64,000 bases of DNA from Gymnopus androsaceus JB14 (taxonomy: Eukaryota; Basidiomycota; Agaricomycetes; Agaricales; Omphalotaceae). The DNA is taken from contig ML769469.1 of assembly GCA_009733575.1 (NCBI GenBank), positions 147,910-211,909 of the forward strand, given 5' to 3'. The notes under the pieces are model-generated. The model ran no database searches. It was not told the DNA's origin and worked only from the letters and a program-made list of their open reading frames with translations. This document shows positions 55,877 through 64,000 of this stretch, piece by piece; the stretch's first letter is position 1, and each line of letters starts with the position of its first letter. The translations under genes and the position numbers were made by a program.

Positions 55877-58403
55877 TCACCCACTAGAGGACGACCTCCT
55901 GATCCCCACATACGGAGCCTTTGCATATCCATCTCCCGCGCTCCCGCTAATGAGTACGACAAACCACCCAAACATCGCCATCAAAAATCGTACCATCCAC
56001 GCTGGATCCGCACCGAGACCAAGCCCTGGGCGTAGCTGCATGGCAAGCGCGATATCAATCGGGGAGCGTCCAAGCTGTCGTCGAGTGGGTTTGGTGGTAG
56101 AAGCGACTTCGAGTGCGGTGGTGGTTCCTGTAATGGTGTCCTGGGCACCAGAAGAATCCGTGGTGGGAGAAGTAAGACTTGAACTTGCGTCCTTCTTTGC
56201 TTTGTGGATTCTTGTTCCATGGCTGCCATCACATCCGCAAGCGGGTGGAGATCAACTGGGAAGGCTCCAGGTAAAGTGGCCGTCTTGGGTTCAGGTACAG
56301 GTGTGTCCGGACGATCACCTTGTTCCTTTGCATCCTGCTTCTCGTTAGGCTCCGAAGTCCCAACCGTAGCCACATCACTGGACAAATTTGCCATCATATC
56401 CTGGAAAGACAATTTGCGGAGGAGTATAGGCGAGGAGGTCGAGCTCGGGAGACCAAGAGGTGGTGCGTCTGCAGCTCGAACAGACCATGCTGGACGCGGA
56501 AGCGCACGACGTTGTTGTGGGGGTGAAGCGGGAGGAGTTGGAATCTGCATCACGCCAGTTGAGAAGGCAGATTCTCCTGCTTTAGCGACACTGGAGGATA
56601 TCGCTGGAGATGAATCGGGAAGGGGGAGCAAGTCCGGATCTGGAACTGTTGCTCTTCGTCATCCTTTACAATAGCTTCTTTGTGATCCTCTGCGGAGTCA
56701 AGAGAATCGTCATCGTTTGATTGAGATTCGTCTTGGTGGTCGTCCAAAGCGGCGAGAATCTCTTGTGATGGAGCAGGAGTCAGTGGGGCCGCCACTTCCT
56801 GCAAGTCCGTACTTGTAGCGACAAGAGTCACAGCAGAATCAGTAGAAGGAGATGCGTCGACCACCTCATCCTCGACTTTGTCCGAAACATCACCTTTCTC
56901 GAGTCCCGCATCTTCATCCTCCAAACCCTCGTCCTCTCCACAGTCATTATTTTCATAAACATCATAAACGTCATTATTATCATCATCAACCTGGCCTTGG
57001 CTGTGGTCTTCGAAGACATCAACCTGGCCAATATCCATAGAATCTGCTTTGGAAGCTGCGGGAGCATCGGCACTGGGTTCAACCTCTGCATCTGAGATGT
57101 AAACCCTTTGTATCAGATCCGAATCAAGTGAAGTATCGTCTCGACCAAACGAAGGAAGTGTTCCGTTGTCGTCGTCGCTGATTTTGACGTCCTGCGCGTC
57201 AGTATCTTCGGTGACGAGAATCTCGATAGGATGACCAGCATCCGCGTCCAGCACGGCCAGAGAAGCAGGAAATTCAGAGGCAGCGGCAGTGTGTCGATCC
57301 ATCAACCACGGTTCAGTCTCGCCTTCTTCCTCCAGATCGACCTGTCGCTCGAGTGGACGAATATAGTCTGAAGACGAAGACGAAGCAGTAATGGGTATCG
57401 GATGAAGCCGAACATTCTCCAGAGCCGCAGTTGGATCTATAGGTGATGTTTCCGAAACTAAATCTTGTTCCTCTTCGACTGGAGCAGGATGAGAAGAGAC
57501 CCTTGTACTCAGACTAGTCACGCTCTCGAATCCCCACTCCCAACCAATATCGATTTCCTTTCCCTTTTCGCCGCTTTCCACGTCCTGCTCGTATCCAACA
57601 TCTGCATCAACGTCCAAGTCAGCGGTGTCCAGCTCTCTGAATTCCGAGACGGGCACGAAAGAGTTCTGGCTCTGCCTCCACCTTTATTTCTTCCAGGTTT
57701 ACAGGCTTCGGGCTCTCGTGAAGGTCGATCAGATTAACTTCCACATTGGAAGGATGTGAATGTGGCGCTGAAGCGAAACCCCAAACATGTGTTGAGCTCA
57801 TCATCCCGTCGAAGGTAGGATTCATTGGCGATGATACGGGTACAGGTGGAACCGACAAGTCAACCAAAGTACCAAACTGGGTTTGTGACGGGAATGGTGT
57901 GTTCGGCGTGGAAGTAGTGGCAATGGCATGAGCATGGCGCTGAACGGCAATCACATCCACATCTGACTCGGGGTCAGAGATAAATGGACGTCGAACAGAT
58001 TCTTTGCGTCGCTTACTAGGACTCAAGCGGTGAGGCAGATCCTACACTATGACTTCGTTTGGATTTGAGACGGGAACCGACACCTGGAGATGAGAGGACC
58101 AAAGTGAAGGGGAGATTTGGGACGTTCGGATAAGTCTACAGCATGTTGTAGATTTGAGAATGACCGGGAACGTGCGTGGGAGGGAACGGGGGGGCTGGGA
58201 AGAGGTGGCGGAACTGGGAGGTCTTTGAAGCGAGGGCTGAGAGTGGATGTATTGGTTGGAAGTAGTTCCACGCCATCGTCTTCCAGTGCTAGAGCAGAAG
58301 GCCCTCGCTTACGCCGCCATTGTGCTATTCGGACGCTGATGAAACCGAATACGGCGAGAAGAGTCGAGTAAGCGAGTAGAGGAAATACGGCGAATGAAGA
58401 CAT
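55877..58403 (-). CDS. long acidic protein with a TM at each end (frame-broken)
   Basis: Exon 1 (58084-58403) starts MSSFAVFPLLAYSTLLAVFG, an N-terminal TM, then RIAQWRRKRGPSALALEDDG. A 68-nt intron joins in phase to SKRRKESVRRPFISDPESD at 58015. A very acidic, Ser-rich middle follows for about 400 residues, then PIQ/PTPPASPPQQRRALPRP, LLRKLSFQDMMANLSSDV, LHPLADVMAAMEQES, RRQLGRSPIDIALAMQLRP, and the C-terminal TM WMVRFLMAMFGWFVVLISGS (stop at 55877). Three single-base breaks (about 57655 in TTT, 56650 and 56200 in an A-run) split it into four pieces that otherwise read as one protein of about 800 residues. No family recognised. Confidence 0.6.
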
Positions 58404-58811
58404 GGATCCTGACGTGTCGACGCTGGTCGGATCACGAGAGTAAGGCGAAAGAAAAGAAGGAGGCGGAGGAATGGAATGCGAGCTATGATTAAGGACCTCG
58501 GTTTAAGAAAAACTGCCAACTATAAAGAGATTTTCACCAACCTAAATTCGCTGCTGCCAATTCCAACCAGGTACGACGACTCGCTCAAGCGTGGCGCGAC
58601 CAAAGGCTTTGCCGAAGAAATAACCGACCAGCAGAAAAGTAGTAGATACCAGAACGCAATCATTTGCGAGGCCGGATGCTGGTGGTTCTTAAACGAAAGC
58701 GAACTGATCCTCGTTTAGAAACACGCTGAAAACACGCTTGTAGCCGGCCCGGAAAGTATCCCGAAACAAGCCCGAAGTTCAAGCAATCCGAGGTGCTCTG
58801 CTCCTCCGTGT

Positions 58812-59405
58812 CTGACCGCGGTAATTAAAAAAGCCTGGTTTGAGGCTCATATCTGACCTTGCGAGAAAGGCAAGGAATTGGATGCTGTGAGGAATTCAAA
58901 AGGCAAAGCAGCGCGAAGGATTATCACCTTCGCGAGTCCTCAACAAAGATTTCGGCAAAGAAAAATGGAATGGTCATCACCAACGTTCCTGTATAACATT
59001 AATCAATTATACTTCGCAGTTGGTATGCGTGTAATCTCGCACCTTTTGATAAACTTGAAAGATTCCGCGTGCGCAACTCCTTCCTTCAAAACACCGTTTC
59101 AAAAGTGCTAGATGGCTCATCGAGCATTCTTCAGCAGTTTCAGAGCCAAATCTAACCGGTACAGAAAAGCTTTGAGGTTGAAACAGGGTCGGAAAGCAAA
59201 ATCGGAGCCAACTGAGGTGAAAACCGTGAGATAGGGATTGTAATGTCAACCTGGCCGATTTGGATACGATTTCAAGAAGAATTTTGCTAGACACAGAGGG
59301 ATAGAGGAACGGGAAAAGATAGCCAATACGACACGTCGTCGTTGGAAAGAAGATGGAAGATTTGGACACGAACGAAAAAGGCTATAGGGGAATATTAGCG
59401 CCTAA
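58812..59405. repeat. dispersed repeat, long copy
   Basis: From CCGCGGTAATTAAAAAAGCC to ATTAGCGCCTAACC. It shares with 62675-63010 the blocks GGAATTGGATGCTGTGAGGA, GAATTCAAAAGGCAAAGC, CAACTGAGGTGAAAACCGTG and AATATTAGCGCCTAACC. This copy has about 120 bp more in the middle (58917-59037). No coding frame is shared. Probably a non-autonomous transposable element. Confidence 0.7.
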
Positions 59406-59687
59406 CCAGCTACCAGCGCCACTTGATCATTAGATTAGCGCCCAACTTTGAACGCACTCAGACCGATCCAATTCGCGTCTGCTTCTTTCTTGTTGAACGC
59501 TCACTAAATCTATTGCACCATCGTCTTCCACAAAGAAATTCACCAGAAAAGCGTCAGAAACCATTTTGAAGCGCGTGCGTATCTGCTACTCTTTATGATG
59601 ATCTATACTAATCGAGTGCCAAAAACTTGACGCGTAAAATCATTGCTCAAGAACCGATCCAATACATTTTAAAGAAAACAATTCCCA

Positions 59688-59972
59688 GTGCGTTTCTGTG
59701 TATATCCTTCTTCTCATTCGTCGTCTAAAGCTCACACAAAACGAATCGCGGCAGTGAAAAAGCTTCTGCCCGTTCCCTGTAGTAGTACAGCTACTCTTTC
59801 TCCCGTACCGCAAGAACGTATTCCTGTGTCGAAAGCCATTTTGAAAAAGAAGGGCAAGAAAGCGGTCTCATATGAAGATAATGACCTCCTCAGCGTTGTT
59901 CAAAAGAAAGAGTTGTCAGGAGGCGATTGGGAAATTACATGCAGAGGCGAGCTGGACAAGGTTATCAAGTAA
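59688..59972 (+). CDS. possible small basic protein
   Basis: The open frame includes KRIAAVKKLLPVPCSSTATL, ERIPVSKAILKKKGKKAVSY, EDNDLLSVVQKKELSGGDWE and ends RGELDKVIK. Composition is Lys-rich and protein-like, and GTATGATGATC-type splice signals exist upstream, so a first exon near 59570 is possible. No family recognised. Confidence 0.4.
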   Translation: MRFCVYPSSHSSSKAHTKRIAAVKKLLPVPCSSTATLSPVPQERIPVSKAILKKKGKKAVSYEDNDLLSVVQKKELSGGDWEITCRGELDKVIK

Positions 59973-60129
59973 TCCGTGAAGATATTCCTGATATTCGAGA
60001 TGTTATATCTTTCTCTTCGTTTATCAAACTAGCAAGTATAATCGCTGTTTATGCGTCTTGGAACTTGAAACTTGAACAGTGAAGACGGTCATACAAATGT
60101 AAGAATCTAAAAATGCTCATGCAATCGAA

Positions 60130-60500
60130 ATCATTATGCAAAGCACTACACAATAGCTATTGAATCTATTTAGTGCATTAGTACTAGAATGCCATCTGAC
60201 AATGCACTGTGCGAGAACACATTCTACAATAGTAGCTGTTGCGCTTCTTCAACGCCAAGGACAAGAAATCAGTATGCAAAGCACTGCACAATAGCTGTTG
60301 AATCTAAGTATTTGGGCATGCAGAATGCTACATAGTAAATGCACTGTGACATGCAATACGCTGCGGCAGCGGAACATCTCACAATAGCTGTTAAATATGT
60401 TTGGAGGTCCAGAAACGCTCGTTATTACAATGCCACTCTGACATGCAATGCAGCGAGAACACACCCTATAGCTGTTGAGCTTCTTGAAAACCACAGTAAG
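60130..60500. repeat. four imperfect tandem units of about 90-130 bp
   Basis: The word CACAATAGCTGTTGAATCT (or a close variant) occurs near 60149, 60288, 60379 and 60463, each followed at variable distance by an AATGC...CTGACATGCAATGC-like block and GCGAGAACACA. Spacing is irregular and units are diverged. No coding signal. Confidence 0.6.
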
Positions 60501-60811
60501 CACAGATACATGCATTACTTCAGCACGCTAAAGCGATGTCAAACTTTAACCTATTCAGTCCATGTAGCTGATTCTACGTACGGGATTCAGATTCCGCCCA
60601 CTGCCTCTTGCCTGTAGTCCGGATACATATGTAAAGCTCAGTGTATACAGATCGCCAAGTACCTTACTCAAAGTTCCCTCCATCTTTCAGATTCTCGCTT
60701 GTCCGTTAAATATGGTCTCCTACTTCCATTCCCCCATCATAACCTCCACTGTACCTTTCTGTTTCTCTTATGATGAATCTGTGCAACATCAGCAGACATG
60801 ATGTGAATGCA

Positions 60812-61922
60812 ATGGCGCCTCCATCTCCAAGCCGTCCCCCAGCCCTTGTCTGGGACGTATCAGGCCATGTTCTAGACACATTGGTGGCCGCTGCACCACT
60901 CGCTCCTTGGCTAGCCTCGCTGTCATTGATTGCACTGAACATATTCAATGCCGTTCAGGTGTGTTTTAATGTTCATTTCATCACAAATTTGCTCAAGCCA
61001 TTTATGATAGGGTGCAAAGGACAATAAAGACGACGCAAAACAGGTTGCCTACTTTGCCTGCTCACTTGTCTACGCCGTGCGGCGCACCTACGATGAACTT
61101 CATCTATCAACAGAGTGCTAAATCGTCGGAATTGTCTGCCGATCCGAATTTGAACAAACACGTAGATCACCTTGTCCAGTGAGTTATATGTTTTTATTGT
61201 CATAAAATATTTCTGCGTGATACTTAACCGTGCCCACTCGACAGGAAGCTTCAAGAAATCCACAATTTCGTAGAGAGACAGGCCTCCCGCCACTATTTCA
61301 AACGACTTATATCGGCAAAGTCGGATGTGAAAACAATACGGAACTATCGTGAACAGCTACAACAGGCTTTGGATGAGTTCAAGGTGCATTTATATGCCGG
61401 TACCTCTGTGGTCAACGTTCTTCATGCTGACCTAATCTTTTGCCTAGATTCAGTCAGAAATGACTCTCCGAGGCACAGTGTCGAAGATGGCCAAGCGACA
61501 AGAAACAATACACCAAGAAAATGTCAGTCTCTTCAATTCTAATTCCGCGATACATTCTCAATACCCTTCTTCAGATTTCGTCTTATGCGTCTGTTTGCGA
61601 GACTCTACAGGAGCTCAAAGATTACCTTCACCGAGGATCTGTAGAATGCACTACTAGACAATCCAGCAGGAGAACTGATTTAACATCGGATGAAGGGGAA
61701 TCCGATTCTTCCACATTGGAAAACAGTAGTATCAACAGCGCTGCACCGATTCAGTCTTTGCCGTCTTTCCAATCCCGTTCACTACTTCGACAACCGACAA
61801 ATGTCTTTTTCATTCAAGGGGACTATGTCAGCACCACATATGGTGCTCGGGGTAGAGGCCGATTCAGAAGAACTGCTCGGAGTCGAGGCCAGATCCAAAG
61901 ACGAAGAAGTTCTTCGAGCTGA
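60812..61922 (+). CDS. solo MLKL/HeLo-like four-helix domain protein
   Basis: The exon chain gives MAPPSPSRPPALVWDVSGHV, APLAPWLASLSLIALNIFNA, an intron, AKDNKDDAKQVAYFACSLVY, AVRRTYDELHL, then PNLNKHVDHLV, KLQEIHNFVERQASRHYFKR, YREQLQQALDEFK, IQSEMTLRGTVSKM, and SSYASVCETLQELKDYLHRG. This is the helical pattern of the N-terminal domain placed ahead of NB-ARC in mushroom NLRs (nKddC..La.ya..Lv..i; i..fve.q.sr....rfl; yr..L..al..F.iqs.i.lr..v). No P-loop follows; the protein continues into a Ser-rich linker and ends in an Arg-rich tail (stop at 61922). One extra base near 61110 breaks the frame. It could be a truncated NLR or a stand-alone signalling or executor domain. Confidence 0.6.
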
Positions 61923-62039
61923 TGCCGACCCAGCAGGAGCCACAATGCTTTCTTCATGTGAGGCGGTTTGGACGTGGGTGCCTTTGGATGGTACTTTGGT
62001 GCGGATTGTCCATTCAATGGCATATATTTCTTTCCCTTG

Positions 62040-62670
62040 ATGGTCTCGTACTATTCCTGGTGCTATTTATCGAGCTGCAATCCATGTTGAGCGAGTATAC
62101 GGAAAATTTGGATGTACAGTATTGACATGGAGGAGTAAACTAATCTATCTAACATATGTCCCACTCTTGTGCAGCTATGAAGTCTATGCATCGGTGAATC
62201 GTAAAGATAGAGGAGGAAATGGTTGAAGGCTCAATTTGCCATTACGATTTTCCTTGTTCGGCAATTATAGCACAGTTGACAAATTGCTTGACCGCAATCT
62301 GTGTCGAAAGAGTTCAATCGGATTGCGCAAAGAGCTAAACGAGATTTTGGTAACCACAAGAAAGGTTACTGGTCCGTCTTCCAATCTCTCTCTTAAAGGT
62401 TTCCGAATGAATCCAAGGATCACAATTATGCACATGCGCAACTAATCAATTCACTATAAAGGGATTAGAGACAATCATGGGTAATACTTATCGTCTTGTA
62501 CAGGGAGATGCAGATGGACGAGCCGAAGGATGGGAAGCACGGCAGGAGTGAAGATGGTTTGGATTGTGTAGCTGCTAGATAGATTCAAGGTAGACAATCA
62601 TGGAGTGCATGGTGTATGATAGAGGTCGAGCATATCATCGGATTGTTGTCCAAAGCAAGTCCGAGCCAAA
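62040..62670. other. intergenic, no gene seen
   Basis: Only short frames; one plus frame (62236-62445) is of mixed composition without motif. Confidence 0.35.
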
Positions 62671-62674
62671 GGGT

Positions 62675-63010
62675 TCCTATCTGACCTCGGTAATTAAAAA
62701 GGCCTGGTTTGAAGCTGATATCTGACCTAGCTTGCGAAAAAGGCAAGGAATTGGATGCTGTGAGGAATTCAAAAGGCAAAGCGCGCACCTTTCGATAAAC
62801 TCCCGCGAGCTGCAGTTTTAGAGCCAAATTCGACTGGTACAGACAAGCTTAGAGGTTGAAAGCAGGTCGGGAGAGCAAAATCGCTGCCAACTGAGGTGAA
62901 AACCGTGAGATATAGACTGTAATGTCCACCAGGCCAATTTGGATAGGTTTCAAGAGGAATTTGGCTAGACATATAATATGTTGTTGACAAAGAATATTAG
63001 CGCCTAACCT
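62675..63010. repeat. dispersed repeat, short copy
   Basis: Same element as 58812-59405 with a deleted middle. It runs from CTCGGTAATTAAAAAGGCC to ATTAGCGCCTAACC in the same orientation, about 3.8 kb apart. Point differences are spread throughout. Confidence 0.7.
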
Positions 63011-63458
63011 TGAACACCGGATTTCTCAAATTTTGGGATTTTAATGTAATTTTTTCATTTAATTTTCCAATCTGCGTGAAAAAATGGTTGAAATAGTACT
63101 TATGACCTCTACATCTGGAGCAAACTCTAAGAACTATGATACCCTGTTTGCAACATATCAGATTGGCCCCGGGTGACATTGACTTGGCTATTGAACGCAA
63201 TAGCAGTTTCTGGAGCTTGAGCTACAGTGCGAGAGGAAAAACTTCGCTCGTAGGTGTTTCCAGTCTGCACCAAGACAAATATGCCAACAGGACTCATTGC
63301 CTATGATGTTTGGTTGTTAGCTACTGAAACTAGTCCGAGTCAATGGTCATTTTTGAGACGTACAGCAGCATATACGTATAGACCCGTGGCCAGCCTGCTC
63401 AGAGTGTCGATCGTCGAACCAACGAGTCCATCGACATCCAATTTATTGAAGATGATAT

Positions 63459-64000
63459 TTAGCAGCTATGCATGGAGATGAATAGTTTGAAACATGCACT
63501 CAAAGTAAATAGTCCATGGAAACAAACCTGAATTATCGCCAAAATTGCTCCAGATTCTACCATGAGCAGAAAGATTCCCTGCACCGGAGATTTTGAACTC
63601 TGACCAAGGGCCACATGCACTGATTTATGGTATATCCTACAAGCCACAGTGGATGATATCAAGACAAATCGTGTTAGCGTTAGACAGAAAAATGCGCACC
63701 AAGCTCGATAGGCTATCAGCAATGTTGCCACTACATTTACTGCCAGAGAAAGGAGAACACTGACCCAGTCCAGGGTAATACTGCTAGTCTCCGAGATGGT
63801 GAGTAGCTGGTCCTCGGCGGCGTCCGCAATGTTAACACCTAGACATGGACTATAAGTTCATCCGAAAGTTGGAAGCAAACCGCTACTCACCCACGTTTGC
63901 AGACATCAAGAATATCAAAACACCCTGGACTATTCTGCTATGCCTCCAGACCGCGCAAGCTCTCCAAACAATGATCCCATCGGCGATTAAAATCTGTAAA
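63459..64000 (-). CDS. multi-pass membrane protein, cut by the window edge
   Basis: On the minus strand from the edge: ADGIIVWRACAVWRHSRIVQ, GVLIFLMSANVG, an intron, VNIADAAEDQLLTISETSSI, TLDWVSVLLSLAVNVVATLL, IAYRAWCAFF, then SSKSPVQGIFLLMVESGAIL, AIIQVC. The xDGIIVWRAWVVW...VLIFLM and NVVATLLIAYRAW...LLMVESGAI patterns are typical of a large Agaricomycete family of seven-TM proteins of unknown function. The N-terminal helices lie beyond 64000. The segment between AYRAW and SSKSP is probably partly intronic. Confidence 0.65.

Noticed and set aside
56204..56674. Plus-strand 156-codon frame
   Set aside because: It is antisense to the long acidic gene, whose reading is supported by continuity on both sides.

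Overview
The window looks like nuclear DNA of a filamentous basidiomycete, probably a mushroom-forming Agaricomycete. Genes are split by many short GT...AG introns, mostly 45-70 nt. The families also fit: an NB-ARC/TPR NLR with an MLKL-like N-terminus, a CYP63-like P450, a fungal DUF3494 ice-binding protein, multicopy F-box-like genes and HNH-type hypothetical genes. There is no bacterial operon structure, no CRISPR array, and no rRNA or tRNA that I could recognise.

Layout. 1-3.4 kb: only weak candidates. 3.5-7.6 kb: an NLR whose C-terminus is sixteen near-identical 120-bp TPR units, followed by a CpG-poor gene desert to about 9.3 kb. 9.3-10.1 kb: a dead F-box-like gene carrying a 166-bp MITE-like insertion. 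10.2-11.9 kb: epsin. 12.2-15.6 kb: two paralogous Ser/Thr-rich single-pass membrane proteins. 16.5-18.3 kb: an aldose 1-epimerase-like enzyme. 18.8-19.7 kb: a zf-HIT protein. 19.6-22.7 kb: duplicated fragments, a Copia remnant and an 870-bp inverted-repeat element. 23.2-24.2 kb: an EFM7/NNT1-type methyltransferase. 25.5-28.0 kb: an AMP-forming acyl-CoA synthetase. 28.8-33.3 kb: a decayed membrane-protein gene, a small secreted candidate, an F-box-like pseudogene and its intact relative. 33.4-36.2 kb: the P450. 36.8-39.5 kb: two unrecognised genes. 39.6-41.1 kb: an RCC1-type Ran exchange factor. 44.4-46.1 kb: the ice-binding protein and an inverted fragment of it. 46.8-47.4 kb: a small membrane protein. 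47.6-48.2 kb: a pseudogene of the TFIIH subunit SSL1/p44. 49.1-55.5 kb: a tandem duplication of a divergently transcribed gene pair. 55.9-58.4 kb: a long acidic two-TM protein. 58.8-63.0 kb: dispersed repeats around a solo MLKL-like protein. The right edge is a partial multi-pass membrane gene.

The mix is a housekeeping set (epsin, RCC1, zf-HIT, EFM7) interleaved with fast-evolving accessory genes, transposon relics and local duplications. Two points run across the window. First, the NLR block is almost free of CpG, and its repeat units differ mainly at CpG/CpA/TpG positions, which suggests methylation-driven C-to-T decay. Second, many otherwise convincing genes, including conserved single-copy ones, are broken by isolated single-base indels. 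I think most of these are residual assembly errors. I describe the breaks rather than assume the genes are dead.
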